Notes: generated by a model from the letters alone, not told the origin. Positions 1 through 8,010 are shown, counted from the stretch's first letter. The stretch: 24,559 bases of DNA from Candidatus Scybalocola fimicaballi (GCA_002317115.1 DCIP01000237.1:1-24559); one strand, 5' to 3'. A program made the numbers and translations.

Positions 1-893
1 GCCAAGATTCCGAAGATGGCGGCAGAGAATGCTTGCGATGCAAGTGTCGCTAAAAGCTGTATGCCGAGCAGACGGATCATCGAACATGCTATCGGGAATC
101 CGTTGATCTTATATAGGTAGACGTCCATGAAGAGGAACATCAGCATGTAGACGGCAGTCTGTGGCAATAGTTTGCCAGTCAACGCAACCACTACATTCTC
201 ACCCGCGTCTTTATACCATTTCTTCTGTGTGCCTCGCTTCCATTCCAAACCGATTGAGTAACATGTGGCAATGAAGACTATAAGCAGCAAGATTGCCGGA
301 ATAAATATGTTAGTCAAATAGATGGAGTAGTTGAGCGACGGGTTGTTCAACGGATGTGACTCCACTGTTATTGGTTGGATCAATCCCATGATTCTGTCCT
401 CATCCACACCCTTGGCTGACAGTGTTGATTTGGTGATCGCAAGTCCAGACAACTCACCAAGCACCTTCATGTTCTTGAATAGGAAAGCTCCTGCCAAGAA
501 GTAGGCATCGTTGGTGTAGAAATAGATTGTTGGAGTACGTTGTGTCAAAGCCTTCTCTGAAAGACCTTTTGGCACATGCACTATAGCAAACACCTCTCCT
601 CTGCGTAGGGCATCCTTCGCGTCGGAGAAATCCTTGTATTTCACTGTCAGATCAGTCTCCTGCATAGCGTCGAGAGTGCGTAGAAGAGTTCGCGACACCT
701 GACTGTTGTCTTCGTCGACAACTGCCGCCGGAACCTCATGTGGAGCACCCTCTTTCATCACGTCGATAAACATGAAACTGAAGAAGATGGGAGCGATAAG
801 CATACAGAATAGGTAGAGTGGGCGACGACGTGAGATCTCGACCTCTCTAAGAGCCAACTTTTTTAGTCTACTAAAAATTGACTTTATATCCAT
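1..893 (-). CDS. ABC-2 type transporter permease (3' end outside window)
   Basis: About 297 codons of an inner-membrane permease are visible, starting at the ATG at 893 and running off the window start without a stop. The protein has a short cytoplasmic N-terminus, one hydrophobic helix at about residues 26-43, and a large periplasmic domain at about 44-190. A second helix follows (about 191-212), then the cytoplasmic motif GLEWKRGT, then more hydrophobic segments. This is the layout of the YhhJ/YbhR-like ABC-2 permease family, which pairs with an ATPase and a HlyD adaptor to export drugs or other small molecules. It is the third gene after the TolC and HlyD genes, 98 nt downstream of the hlyD stop. 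That gap carries a REP-like palindrome and a hexamer array. No ATPase is in view; it or a second permease probably lies beyond the window. Substrate unknown. Confidence 0.88.
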   Translation of the reverse strand, partial: MDIKSIFSRLKKLALREVEISRRRPLYLFCMLIAPIFFSFMFIDVMKEGAPHEVPAAVVDEDNSQVSRTLLRTLDAMQETDLTVKYKDFSDAKDALRRGEVFAIVHVPKGLSEKALTQRTPTIYFYTNDAYFLAGAFLFKNMKVLGELSGLAITKSTLSAKGVDEDRIMGLIQPITVESHPLNNPSLNYSIYLTNIFIPAILLLIVFIATCYSIGLEWKRGTQKKWYKDAGENVVVALTGKLLPQTAVYMLMFLFMDVYLYKINGFPIACSMIRLLGIQLLATLASQAFSAAIFGIL

Positions 894-908
894 AACTTAT
901 TTTATTTT

Positions 909-932
909 AGACGCGGCACGCCACGTCTCTAC
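909..932 (-). repeat. REP-like palindrome with GTAG head (copy 1)
   Basis: On the minus strand GTAG (932-929) is followed by a stem of 8 bp with one G.T pair (AGACGTGG / CCGCGTCT) around a CGTG loop. It lies between the HlyD and permease genes. It shares the head GTAGAGACG with the copy at 4900-4921. Confidence 0.6.
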
Positions 933-941
933 GTTTTTCAT

Positions 942-993
942 TTTTTTCGTTTTCGTTTTTGTTTTCGTTTTCGTCAACGTTAACGTCAACGTC
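942..993. repeat. Hexamer array (RACGWW)n, locus 1
   Basis: Read on the minus strand, the array starts with the TGA stop of the HlyD gene. It continues as GACGTT/AACGTT units, then GACGAA/AACGAA units with one imperfect copy, and ends in an A-rich tract 48 nt before the permease start. The same two unit types recur at 4025-4053, 7962-7985, 8690-8734 and 17691-17717. Confidence 0.8.
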
Positions 994-1960
994 ATTTAAT
1001 GATAGCGCTCATTCCAGCAGCCAACTTCAAATCCTGCGATTCTGGACGCATCTTAACCTCGAATGTTTTAAGGTCGTACTGGCCAAGAGCCTTAGTTGCC
1101 TTCCAAACTGCGTAGCTTCCAACATTCTTCATTCCGCTTACAGTAGCGTTGATTGTAGTGTCTTTTGCAGGGATGAAAACCTTTACTTCCTTGCCAACCT
1201 CGAAATCCTTTAGCAAATCCTCACGGATGTTGAAAGTCAAGTATGCACCGTCGGCTTTAGCCACATTCATGATAGGAGCTCCCGATCCGACCAACTCTCC
1301 CTCCTCTGGGAAAATCTCAGTCACAACACCGTCAGCCAAAGCACGGATGATTGTCTCGTTGATGTATGAGTTAACCTCTGCGACAGCACCTCTTGCTCTT
1401 GCCACCTGTGCGGCAGCAGCATCCTTATCCTCCTTCTGAGCACCGTTCACTGCCATGTCGTACTGAGACTTAGCAGCTTTCTCTGTTGCCTTAGCAGCTT
1501 CAAGTTGTGCGTAAGCCTCATCCTTCTTCTGTGCTGCGATCACACCCTCGTTGAATAGTTTCTCTACTCTCTGGTAAGTCTTCTCGTAAACGTCAAGACC
1601 AGCCTTTGCCTTCTGCCACATCTCGTAAGCGGCCTCAATCTGCTCGCTGCGTGCACCAGCCTCTGCCTTGTTCTTCAAAGCTTGAGCAGCACGTTTAGCT
1701 GCCTCTGCCTGAGAAAGTTTTGCTGCAACCTCTGGAGCCTCCATGATTGCAACTGTATCTCCCTTCTTAACGAAGTCTCCCTCCTGCACTTTTATCTCCA
1801 TCACACGTGAAGGAACTTTTGACGACAAACGATAGTCTGAAATCTCAACCTCACCCTGGATGACTGGTTCTGGCGTTGAGGCTGTTAGACCATATAGGAT
1901 TATTCCTAGGATTACAACGATTACACAGATCGCGATAATTATCACTGCGTTATTTTTCAT
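992..1960 (-). CDS. HlyD-family periplasmic adaptor (membrane fusion protein)
   Basis: The 322-residue protein bridges an inner-membrane ABC transporter and a TolC channel. It begins with a signal anchor (residues 5-25), followed by the first half of a lipoyl-like domain (about 35-75, with VQEGDFVKKGDTVAIME). A long Ala/Glu/Lys-rich coiled-coil hairpin (about 78-195) follows, then the second lipoyl half (ALADGVVTEIFPEEGELV) and a C-terminal beta-barrel. This order is standard for YbhG/EmrA-like adaptors. The ATG at 1960 is directly followed by the anchor, so the start is secure. The gene lies 145 nt downstream of the TolC gene and 98 nt upstream of the permease on the same strand, which fits a three-gene efflux operon. 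Its stop codon is the first triplet of a hexamer array. Transported substrate cannot be told from sequence. Confidence 0.93.
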   Translation of the reverse strand: MKNNAVIIIAICVIVVILGIILYGLTASTPEPVIQGEVEISDYRLSSKVPSRVMEIKVQEGDFVKKGDTVAIMEAPEVAAKLSQAEAAKRAAQALKNKAEAGARSEQIEAAYEMWQKAKAGLDVYEKTYQRVEKLFNEGVIAAQKKDEAYAQLEAAKATEKAAKSQYDMAVNGAQKEDKDAAAAQVARARGAVAEVNSYINETIIRALADGVVTEIFPEEGELVGSGAPIMNVAKADGAYLTFNIREDLLKDFEVGKEVKVFIPAKDTTINATVSGMKNVGSYAVWKATKALGQYDLKTFEVKMRPESQDLKLAAGMSAIIK

Positions 1961-2010
1961 CTTATTTAGATTTTATTTTGTTACGAATTATTTGTATCTC
2001 CGTTTATGAC

Positions 2011-2035
2011 GGGAGGGTTTGAAACCCTCCCCTAC
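2011..2035 (-). repeat. REP-like palindrome with GTAG head (copy 2)
   Basis: Two perfect 10-bp arms (GGGAGGGTTT and its complement) around a single central base occupy 2011-2031. The GTAG head is on the minus strand at 2035-2032. It is paired head-to-head with copy 3, 20 nt away, as REP elements often are. Both copies share the core AGGTTTCAAACC apart from flanking changes. It lies between the TolC and HlyD genes and could form a stable hairpin in their transcript. Confidence 0.7.
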
Positions 2036-2055
2036 AGAGGTGTTATGGCTTGAAT

Positions 2056-2080
2056 GTAGGGTCAGGTTTCAAACCTGACC
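2056..2080 (+). repeat. REP-like palindrome with GTAG head (copy 3)
   Basis: GTAG at 2056-2059 is followed by two perfect 10-bp arms (GGTCAGGTTT and its complement) around one central base at 2060-2080. It is inverted relative to copy 2 in the same gap. Confidence 0.7.
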
Positions 2081-2105
2081 GTTGTATCCATTCTCCATAT
2101 ATGGG

Positions 2106-3692
2106 TTAATGAGCGTTTTGAATCTTTCCTAAAGATTTCTTCAAATACAAATCAGCCAATAGAAGGTCGATATCCGCCTCGATGGCAGTGCTCTGGGCCT
2201 TTAGCAATGCTGTCTCTGCCTGAAGCACATCTGAAACTGGGATCATTCCCTCTTTCATTCCGACCTCTGCGTAGCGTAGGTTTTCCTGTGCCTCTTTCAA
2301 ACTCTCCTTTGCTGTGTGAAGACGTTGGCTTGCCTCTGCCACTTTCTGAGTGTTTTGGTTGACCTGCAATGTAATTTTCTCTTTTGCTTCATCGTATTGG
2401 TATTCAGCAATCTTGGCCTCTTCTTTTGCGGCTCTCACCTTGAAGATTCTCTCTCCACAAGTGACTACTGGCACCTTAACAACGACTCCCACGTTCCACA
2501 TGCCTCCAAACTCATTCTTGATTCCGTCGAATGCGGATGGATTAGTTGTGGTGTAGCCTCCCATAAGGGCGACGGTAGGAAGATATTCGCTTCTTGCAAT
2601 CTTGACTTTCTCTTCGCTTATCTCCTTGGCAAGAGCAAGACTCTGCATCTCATGTCTTGATTTGATTGCCTCGTCGATGTTGGCTGCTGCTGTTGTCTCT
2701 GGAACGACAAATCCATCGGCGTCGATATTCGCGTCGGCAAGCTGGATGTCTGAGTTCATATCAAGTCCACAGATCTGGCAAAGCAACATCTTGGAAAGAG
2801 TGATTCCGTTCTCCACCTGGATAACAGAAACCTTAGCTTCGTTCAGTTTGACTCTAACCTTCAATCCGTCAGCTTTGGTAGCGAAACCAGCGTCGATAAG
2901 TTTTTCTACATCTTTATTTAATGTGTCGATAGTGCGAAGATAGCTCTGTGCCAATCTCTTTTTTGATTCTAGTCCGACGATTCTCCAGTATGCCTCATCA
3001 GTCTCAACAATCACATCGTTCTCCTTGCCTACAGCTTGAGCGTTAGTCAACTGCTCAACTTTCTTCATTATATTATGGTAGGCAGCGATCTTACCACCCA
3101 TGTAGATTGGCTGAGTAAGCATCACTGAAATGACTCCGATGTTAGTGTTGTCGATGTCAAACTCGTCGACGATCTCTCCACCGATAGCATTCAATTTTGG
3201 AGCAACTGTCTGATTGAAACCGTTTGTGACATTCTGAGTCAGACCGTTTATCTTCTCTGGCATCTGCATCATCTGCTGCATCAACTGAGGGTTTTGCATC
3301 ATCTGTTGCATCAACTCAGGATTCTGCATCACTTGTTGCATCGCCTGTTGAGTCATCTGTTGTGTGGATTGCTGCAAACTCTGCCCCATTGCAGCTCCGG
3401 CGTTTGTGCCAAGATTGTTTAGTTTGTCTTGCGTCTCCTCTGAAAGAAGACTTATATCTTTCGACGAAAGAATGTAAGCTCCTGTAGCTGTGATACGAGG
3501 CAAAAATTTAGTGAATGCTGCTTTTCTGTCGTAGTATGCCTTCTGTTTCTTGACACTCGACATTTTCAGATCGTTGTTGTTGCGAATCGCCAACGCACGG
3601 CAACTGTCGAGCGTCAACACTTGCGTCTCAGCACTTGCGATTTGAATCGTGCAAGCCAATGCTGTCAGTACTGAAAATATTAGTTTTCTCAT
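2106..3692 (-). CDS. TolC-family outer-membrane efflux protein
   Basis: The 528-residue protein is the outer-membrane channel of the efflux system. I take the ATG at 3692 because it directly precedes a signal peptide (MRKLIFSVLTALACTIQIAS) and fits the promoter at 3723-3730; the open frame extends 11 codons upstream to a TTG. The rest has the two-fold repeat of helical hairpins typical of OEP/TolC proteins, including LTLDSCRALAIRNNNDLK, the strand segment LTQPIYMGGKI and C-terminal helices ending near LYLKKSLGKIQ. The odd part is residues 102-144, where 28 of 43 residues are Met or Gln, with a near-duplicated NPELMQQMM / NPQLMQQMM. It is the first gene of the operon with the HlyD adaptor and permease, and is divergent from dapF. 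Confidence 0.93.
   Translation of the reverse strand: MRKLIFSVLTALACTIQIASAETQVLTLDSCRALAIRNNNDLKMSSVKKQKAYYDRKAAFTKFLPRITATGAYILSSKDISLLSEETQDKLNNLGTNAGAAMGQSLQQSTQQMTQQAMQQVMQNPELMQQMMQNPQLMQQMMQMPEKINGLTQNVTNGFNQTVAPKLNAIGGEIVDEFDIDNTNIGVISVMLTQPIYMGGKIAAYHNIMKKVEQLTNAQAVGKENDVIVETDEAYWRIVGLESKKRLAQSYLRTIDTLNKDVEKLIDAGFATKADGLKVRVKLNEAKVSVIQVENGITLSKMLLCQICGLDMNSDIQLADANIDADGFVVPETTAAANIDEAIKSRHEMQSLALAKEISEEKVKIARSEYLPTVALMGGYTTTNPSAFDGIKNEFGGMWNVGVVVKVPVVTCGERIFKVRAAKEEAKIAEYQYDEAKEKITLQVNQNTQKVAEASQRLHTAKESLKEAQENLRYAEVGMKEGMIPVSDVLQAETALLKAQSTAIEADIDLLLADLYLKKSLGKIQNAH
3255..3389 (-). repeat. Met/Gln-rich insert coded by imperfect 30-bp repeats
   Basis: This stretch codes residues 102-146 of the TolC-family protein. 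It holds 11 Met and 17 Gln, built on MQQ and NPxLMQQMM units. The DNA shows two adjacent 30-bp units differing by a few synonymous or single changes, which suggests growth by slippage or duplication. It sits before the first conserved strand motif, so it probably extends an exposed loop or the helical barrel. Confidence 0.75.
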
Positions 3693-3722
3693 ATTGATTA
3701 AATATACTCTCTTATTTTTCTG

Positions 3723-3730
3723 CAAATTTA
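3723..3730 (-). promoter_or_regulatory. Probable -7 element for the TolC-HlyD-permease operon
   Basis: TAAATTTG followed by C on the minus strand matches the Bacteroidota -7 consensus TAnnTTTG and lies 31 nt upstream of the chosen ATG. No clear TTTG is found at the -33 spacing, which would suit a promoter that depends on an activator. Confidence 0.5.
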
Positions 3731-3759
3731 CTTAAACGTAGTTGCATTATTTGTATTAA

Positions 3760-3777
3760 ACAACTATTATTAGTTGT
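3760..3777. promoter_or_regulatory. Inverted repeat upstream of the efflux operon promoter
   Basis: ACAACTA - TTAT - TAGTTGT is a perfect 7-bp inverted repeat with a 4-nt spacer, centred about 40 bp upstream of the -7 element at 3723-3730. Its size and position would suit a dimeric regulator site. Its low GC content means chance is possible. Confidence 0.3.
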
Positions 3778-3986
3778 CAAAAATGACGGAATGTGTAAAT
3801 AAAATTTACTAAACGTCATTTAATTTTTTTTAACATAAAAATCGTGTGTGGCTATTGTGTGTTTAATTTATTGTAAAATGTAAGTAATGTTCTAATTTTA
3901 ATTATAAATTGTAATTAAATCTGGCTATTTGCTTTTAATTTGAAAATACAGCCTTATTTCTTCCATAAAGGCGTACGAAACCAACT
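3778..3986. other. AT-rich intergenic stretch between tolC and dapF
   Basis: The divergent gap between the TolC gene start (3692) and dapF (4057) is 364 nt. Apart from the promoters, inverted repeat and hexamer array listed separately, this part is A/T-rich with no plausible coding region, RNA gene or repeat that I can recognise. Confidence 0.6.
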
Positions 3987-4014
3987 TTTGCTAATCTCAA
4001 TAGCCTTAATTTTG
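3987..4014 (+). promoter_or_regulatory. Probable dapF-dapL promoter
   Basis: TTTG at 3987-3990 and TAATTTTG followed by C at 4007-4014 match the -33 and -7 elements, with a 16-nt gap that is shorter than the usual 19-20. Transcription would start near 4020, leaving a leader of about 37 nt that is almost wholly hexamer array. Confidence 0.55.
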
Positions 4015-4024
4015 CAGTCGAAAG

Positions 4025-4053
4025 TTGACGAAAACGAAGACGAAAACGAAAAA
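4025..4053. repeat. Hexamer array (RACGWW)n, locus 2
   Basis: Alternating GACGAA and AACGAA units fill the predicted dapF leader and end 3 nt before the ATG at 4057. No Shine-Dalgarno sequence lies between, so ribosomes would load on repeat RNA. Confidence 0.8.
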
Positions 4054-4056
4054 AAT

Positions 4057-4890
4057 ATGAAGTTTACTAAAATGCACGGAATCTCCAACGATTATATTTA
4101 TATCAATGGAGCGACAGAAAAAATAGCGAACCCAAGTGAGGTTGCAATCAAGTTGAGCGATCGCCACACAGGTATCGGATCGGACGGTATCGTTATGATT
4201 CTGCCAAGTGAGACGTGTGATTTTAGAATGCGTATGTTCAACTCAGACGGTTCGGAAGCTGAGATGTGTGGAAACGCTTCTCGCTGTGTCGGCAAGTATG
4301 TTTACGACAAGGGGTTGACAACGAAGACAAAGGTTTCGCTTGAGACTCTTGCAGGAGTGAAGATTCTTGATCTTCATGTAGTCGACGGTAAGGTAGAGAC
4401 AGTTACGGTGGATATGGGAGAACCAATCCTTAACGGTTTGAATATCCCGACTACATTTGATATGCCTAAGGTGGTGAGCCAGCCGATTGAAGTGTTGGGA
4501 GAAACGAAGTTGACAACATGTGTCAGCATGGGAAATCCTCACTCAGTCATCTACGTTGATAATGTGGATTCGTTGGATTTGGAGAAAATCGGTCCATCTT
4601 ACGAATGCCATTCTGCTTTCCCACGCAAGACAAACACTGAGTTTGTGGAGGTTCACAGCCGTAGTGAGGTGAAGATGAGAGTTTGGGAGCGTGGAGCCGG
4701 CGAGACAATGGCATGTGGCACAGGAGCTTGCGGAGTTGCGGTGGCTTGTGTGTTGAACGGCTTGACTGACCGTGATGTTTGTGTGAAACTACGTGGAGGA
4801 GACCTACATATTAAATGGAGTGAGGCAGACAACCACGTCTACATGACAGGTTCGGCAACCACAGTATTTGAAGGCGAGGTTGAAATTTAA
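4057..4890 (+). CDS. dapF: Diaminopimelate epimerase
   Basis: This 277-residue enzyme interconverts LL- and meso-diaminopimelate in the cytoplasm, a PLP-independent racemisation that supplies peptidoglycan and lysine. Both catalytic cysteines are visible: Cys71 in EMCGNASRC and Cys220 in MACGTGACG. The N-terminal [16 protein letters not shown] and the motif [12 protein letters not shown] are also family features. Length is normal. The frame stays open upstream to 3940, but I choose the ATG at 4057 because it gives the canonical N-terminus and because the promoter -7 element (4007-4014) lies inside the longer version. The gene is followed by dapL after 75 nt on the same strand, so the two likely share a transcript. 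Confidence 0.97.
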   Translation: MKFTKMHGISNDYIYINGATEKIANPSEVAIKLSDRHTGIGSDGIVMILPSETCDFRMRMFNSDGSEAEMCGNASRCVGKYVYDKGLTTKTKVSLETLAGVKILDLHVVDGKVETVTVDMGEPILNGLNIPTTFDMPKVVSQPIEVLGETKLTTCVSMGNPHSVIYVDNVDSLDLEKIGPSYECHSAFPRKTNTEFVEVHSRSEVKMRVWERGAGETMACGTGACGVAVACVLNGLTDRDVCVKLRGGDLHIKWSEADNHVYMTGSATTVFEGEVEI

Positions 4891-4899
4891 TTAGAACAC

Positions 4900-4921
4900 G
4901 TAGAGACGCACGGACGTGCGT
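4900..4921 (+). repeat. REP-like palindrome with GTAG head (copy 4)
   Basis: GTAG at 4900-4903 is followed by a 7-bp stem (ACGCACG / CGTGCGT) with a 2-nt loop, in the dapF-dapL gap. The head GTAGAGACG matches copy 1. Confidence 0.55.
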
Positions 4922-4965
4922 GACATATTTGATTAGAAATTTTAGATTCGATATATATTCAGGAT

Positions 4966-6186
4966 ATGGTTACAATTAATGATAATTTCCAGAAACTGCC
5001 AGGCAGTTATCTGTTTTCTGAGATAGCAAAGAGAGTGGCTGCTTACAAAGAGGCTAATCCGTCGGCAAAAGTTATCCGTATGGGTATTGGCGACGTCACA
5101 TTGCCATTGTGTGATGCTGTAATCAAAGCGATGCACAAGGCTGTGGATGAGATGGCAGATTCATCGACATTCCGTGGATATGGTCCAGAGCAGGGATATA
5201 AGTTTTTGATTGACACAATCATCAAGAACGATTTCGCACCACGTGGGGTATCTCTTGAGAGCGATGAAATTTTCGTTAGCGACGGTGCAAAGAGTGACAC
5301 TGGTAACATCGGTGATATTCTTGGTTTGGGCAACGTTGTAGCTGTTACAGATCCAGTTTATCCGGTATATATCGACACAAATGTGATGGCAGGTCGTGCT
5401 GGTGATTTGCTTGCCGACGGACGTTGGAGCAAGATCGTATATCTTCCATGCACAGCAGAGAACGGATTTGTGCCATCATTGCCAAAGGAGAAGGTAGACG
5501 TGATTTATCTATGCTTCCCTAATAATCCAACAGGAACAACACTGACAAAGGCTCAGCTTACAGAGTGGGTTAAATATGCGCTTGCAAACGATGCGTTGAT
5601 TTTGTTCGACGCCGCATACGAGGCATTCATTCAGGAGGATGACGTTCCTCATTCAATCTACGAGATTGAGGGAGCAAAGCAGTGTGCTATCGAGTTCCGC
5701 AGTTTCTCAAAGACAGCAGGTTTCACAGGAACAAGATGTGGATTGACTGTCATTCCAAAGACTGTGATGGCAAGAAACGCAAAAGGCGAGAAAGTAGCGT
5801 TGAATGGATTGTGGAACCGTCGCCAGTGCACAAAGTTCAACGGAACAGCATACGTTATCCAGCGAGCTGCTGAGGCTGTTTACAGTGAAGAGGGAAAGAA
5901 ACAGGTGAAGGAGACAATCAATTATTATATGGGTAACGCCAAGATAATCAGAGAGAGCCTACAGGCCGCTGGTTATACAGTGTTTGGTGGAAAGAACAGT
6001 CCATACGTATGGGCTAAGACACCTGCTGGAATGGATTCGTGGGCGTTTTTCGACTACCTTTTGAAAGAGAAGAATATTGTAGCCACACCGGGAGTCGGAT
6101 TTGGTGTGAGTGGAGAAGGATACATCAGATTCTCTGCGTTAGGCGACAGAGACGCAACAATTGAGGCAATGAAAAGGCTTGGATAA
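4966..6186 (+). CDS. dapL: LL-diaminopimelate aminotransferase
   Basis: The 406-residue PLP enzyme converts tetrahydrodipicolinate and glutamate straight to LL-diaminopimelate, bypassing the acylated intermediates of the DapD/DapC/DapE route. It is a class I/II aminotransferase fold. The PLP lysine is Lys249 in [14 protein letters not shown], Asn187 lies in FPNNPTGT, Asp215 in LFDAAYEA, and the phosphate-binding region is [11 protein letters not shown] (about 105-115). The N-terminal [14 protein letters not shown] and the [11 protein letters not shown] segment are typical of DapL rather than of aspartate aminotransferase. It directly follows dapF, the enzyme that uses its product, and a strong terminator closes the pair. 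Length is normal (family about 400-410). Confidence 0.96.
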   Translation: MVTINDNFQKLPGSYLFSEIAKRVAAYKEANPSAKVIRMGIGDVTLPLCDAVIKAMHKAVDEMADSSTFRGYGPEQGYKFLIDTIIKNDFAPRGVSLESDEIFVSDGAKSDTGNIGDILGLGNVVAVTDPVYPVYIDTNVMAGRAGDLLADGRWSKIVYLPCTAENGFVPSLPKEKVDVIYLCFPNNPTGTTLTKAQLTEWVKYALANDALILFDAAYEAFIQEDDVPHSIYEIEGAKQCAIEFRSFSKTAGFTGTRCGLTVIPKTVMARNAKGEKVALNGLWNRRQCTKFNGTAYVIQRAAEAVYSEEGKKQVKETINYYMGNAKIIRESLQAAGYTVFGGKNSPYVWAKTPAGMDSWAFFDYLLKEKNIVATPGVGFGVSGEGYIRFSALGDRDATIEAMKRLG

Positions 6187-6232
6187 TTAGTCACATAGCA
6201 ATTCCTTTTTATATAAACGAATGATTTTCTTT

Positions 6233-6267
6233 AAAACTCTTCCTCAGTGATGGGGAAGAGTTTTTTT
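6233..6267 (+). terminator. Intrinsic terminator after dapL
   Basis: An 11-bp stem (AAAACTCTTCC / GGAAGAGTTTT) with a 10-nt loop runs into seven T, 46 nt after the dapL stop. Confidence 0.85.
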
Positions 6268-6299
6268 ATTAAAAAAGGGCAACCCGTTGGATTGCCCTT
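6268..6299 (-). terminator. Intrinsic terminator after rng
   Basis: On the minus strand an 8-bp stem AAGGGCAA / TTGCCCTT with a 9-nt loop is followed by a T run. It starts 7 nt after the rng stop and directly abuts the dapL terminator, so the convergent genes are insulated by two separate hairpins. Confidence 0.85.
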
Positions 6300-6305
6300 A
6301 CATAG

Positions 6306-7922
6306 TTATTTTTTGTTGCTGTCGTCGGTAGAATCATCTATCGGTAATTCCTCTTTTTCTGGGTTCAGGTTGATTTCTGCTCCATCCTTGTCGATAAACT
6401 TATATTGAAGCATTCCGAAGTCTTCGTTTTTGAGCAGATTGAATTTACAATATTTGCGACGCCATTTCCACTTCAAACTGTTGAAGAAGAATCCGTCGTT
6501 CAGATAAGCGTAGATGTATGGATGTACGTAGATTGTGAAGTTTTCCATCTGTTTCTCTTCCTTCACATAACGTATCTTCTCCTCGATCTCGTTTTCAAAC
6601 AGGATAGTTGGCTGACATTTGCCTGTTCCGTGGCAAGTAGGGCAGACCTCCTCTGTTTTGATGTTGGTCACTGGGCGCACACGATGACGTGTGATCTGCA
6701 TTAGGCAGAATTTGCTTAGTGGAAGAATGTTGTGGCGGGCTTTGTCACGGGCCATGTTCTGACGCATTCTGTCGTATAGGGCGACGCGATTCTCTCCCTT
6801 GGCCATATCGATGAAGTCGATCACCACGATACCTCCGATATCGCGTAGACGAAGCTGACGAGCGATTTCGTCGGCGGCTGCAAGGTTCACCTCAAGTGCG
6901 TTTGTCTCCTGGTCGTTGCTGCTCTTTGATCGGTTTCCACTATTCACGTCGATCACCATCAAAGCCTCTGTCTGCTCGATCACCAAGTAAGCGCTATTCT
7001 TGAAGACAACGGTTCTGCCGAATGAACTCTTGATTTGCTTCGTAACCTTGTAGAAATCAAACAAAGGAATCTCATCGTTGTAATACTGGACAATCTCCTT
7101 CTTCTCTGGAGCGATATGCTCAACGTAGCTCAACACCTCTTTGTAGACATCCTTGTCGTTGACCACGATGCTGTCGTAGTCGGGAGAAAGAGTGTCGCGA
7201 AGCAGACCAGTCACAGAGTCCATCTCCTTGAGTACAAGTTTTGGAAGATCCTCTTTGTTTAGCTTGGCAACCATGTCTTCCCACTTCTCGACCAAGTCTT
7301 TGATCTCGTCTAAGAAGTCAGACTCTTCTTTGCCTTCCGACATTGTACGCGCGATGCAGCCAAAGTTTTTAGGCAGACACTTAGATAGAATCTCCTTGAT
7401 ACGTTTTCTTTCCGCATTGGATTTGATCTTCTGCGACACGAAAACCTTGTCTGAAAGTGGCACAAGCACAAGGAATCTACCTGCGATGGTGATTTCTGCA
7501 GTCAAACGAGGGCCTTTTGTAGAGATAGGCTCCTTCTCAATCTGCACCAAGATTTCCTGACCTGGGGCAAGCACATCCTTGATGTCTCCTTCTTTTTCAA
7601 GAATCGGATCAAGCTCCACCTCCTGCACTTTAGGCGCACGTGAACCCTCCATCAAGACATTGCGAAGGAATCGTTGAGTAGAGCGATATCCACGTCCTAA
7701 ATCCTGATAGTGAAGGAAAGCACCCTTATCGTAGCCCACGTCGATGAAAGCTGCGTTTAGTCCAGGCATAAGCTTCTTCACCTTAGCCAGATAGATATTG
7801 GCCACGGCGTACTTGTTCTCAGTCACTCTGTCTTCAGAGTGGTAGGAAGCAAGTTTCTTGTCCTCAAGGAGGGCAATCTTAACTTCTTTTTCCTGAACGT
7901 CGATAATAAGTTCGTTATTCAC
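6306..7922 (-). CDS. rng: Ribonuclease G/E family endoribonuclease
   Basis: This 538-residue cytoplasmic endonuclease processes rRNA and mRNA in the RNase E/G family. The N-terminus (NELIIDVQEKEVKIALLED) leads into an S1-type RNA-binding domain (NIYLAKVKKLMPGLNAAFID). The DNase I-like catalytic part carries Asp325 in IDVNSGNR and Asp369 in VVIDFIDM, which match the metal-binding aspartates of the family. The zinc-link is CPTCHGTGKC (Cys427, Cys430). There is no long disordered C-terminal scaffold, so it is RNase G-like in size and cannot host a classic degradosome. The start is GTG at 7922; no better ATG lies in frame before the conserved motif. A hexamer array is 40 nt upstream. It is downstream of HU and the small ribosomal-type gene on the same strand, but a hairpin (8011-8062) separates it from them. 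Confidence 0.95.
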   Translation of the reverse strand: MNNELIIDVQEKEVKIALLEDKKLASYHSEDRVTENKYAVANIYLAKVKKLMPGLNAAFIDVGYDKGAFLHYQDLGRGYRSTQRFLRNVLMEGSRAPKVQEVELDPILEKEGDIKDVLAPGQEILVQIEKEPISTKGPRLTAEITIAGRFLVLVPLSDKVFVSQKIKSNAERKRIKEILSKCLPKNFGCIARTMSEGKEESDFLDEIKDLVEKWEDMVAKLNKEDLPKLVLKEMDSVTGLLRDTLSPDYDSIVVNDKDVYKEVLSYVEHIAPEKKEIVQYYNDEIPLFDFYKVTKQIKSSFGRTVVFKNSAYLVIEQTEALMVIDVNSGNRSKSSNDQETNALEVNLAAADEIARQLRLRDIGGIVVIDFIDMAKGENRVALYDRMRQNMARDKARHNILPLSKFCLMQITRHRVRPVTNIKTEEVCPTCHGTGKCQPTILFENEIEEKIRYVKEEKQMENFTIYVHPYIYAYLNDGFFFNSLKWKWRRKYCKFNLLKNEDFGMLQYKFIDKDGAEINLNPEKEELPIDDSTDDSNKK

Positions 7923-7950
7923 TTTAAAATTTTTTTTGTTGAGGACGGTG

Positions 7951-7958
7951 GAAATATA
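7951..7958 (-). promoter_or_regulatory. Possible -7 element for rng
   Basis: TATATTTC on the minus strand differs from TAnnTTTG at the last base and lies about 30 nt before the GTG start. The hexamer array begins directly upstream and covers the -33 position. Confidence 0.3.
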
Positions 7959-7961
7959 ACG

Positions 7962-7985
7962 CTGACGTTAACGTTGACGTTAAAA
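7962..7985. repeat. Hexamer array (RACGWW)n, locus 3
   Basis: GACGTT-AACGTT-GACGTT units in the rng upstream region. Only the RACGTT type is present, unlike loci 1 and 4, which mix both types. Confidence 0.7.
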
Positions 7986-8010
7986 CACCGTCTTCATGGT
8001 CTTAGATAAA

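Noticed and set aside
3940..4056. N-terminal extension of dapF
   Set aside because: The frame is open, but it would add 39 residues including a repeat-coded acidic stretch, and the likely promoter lies inside it. The canonical DapF start is at 4057.
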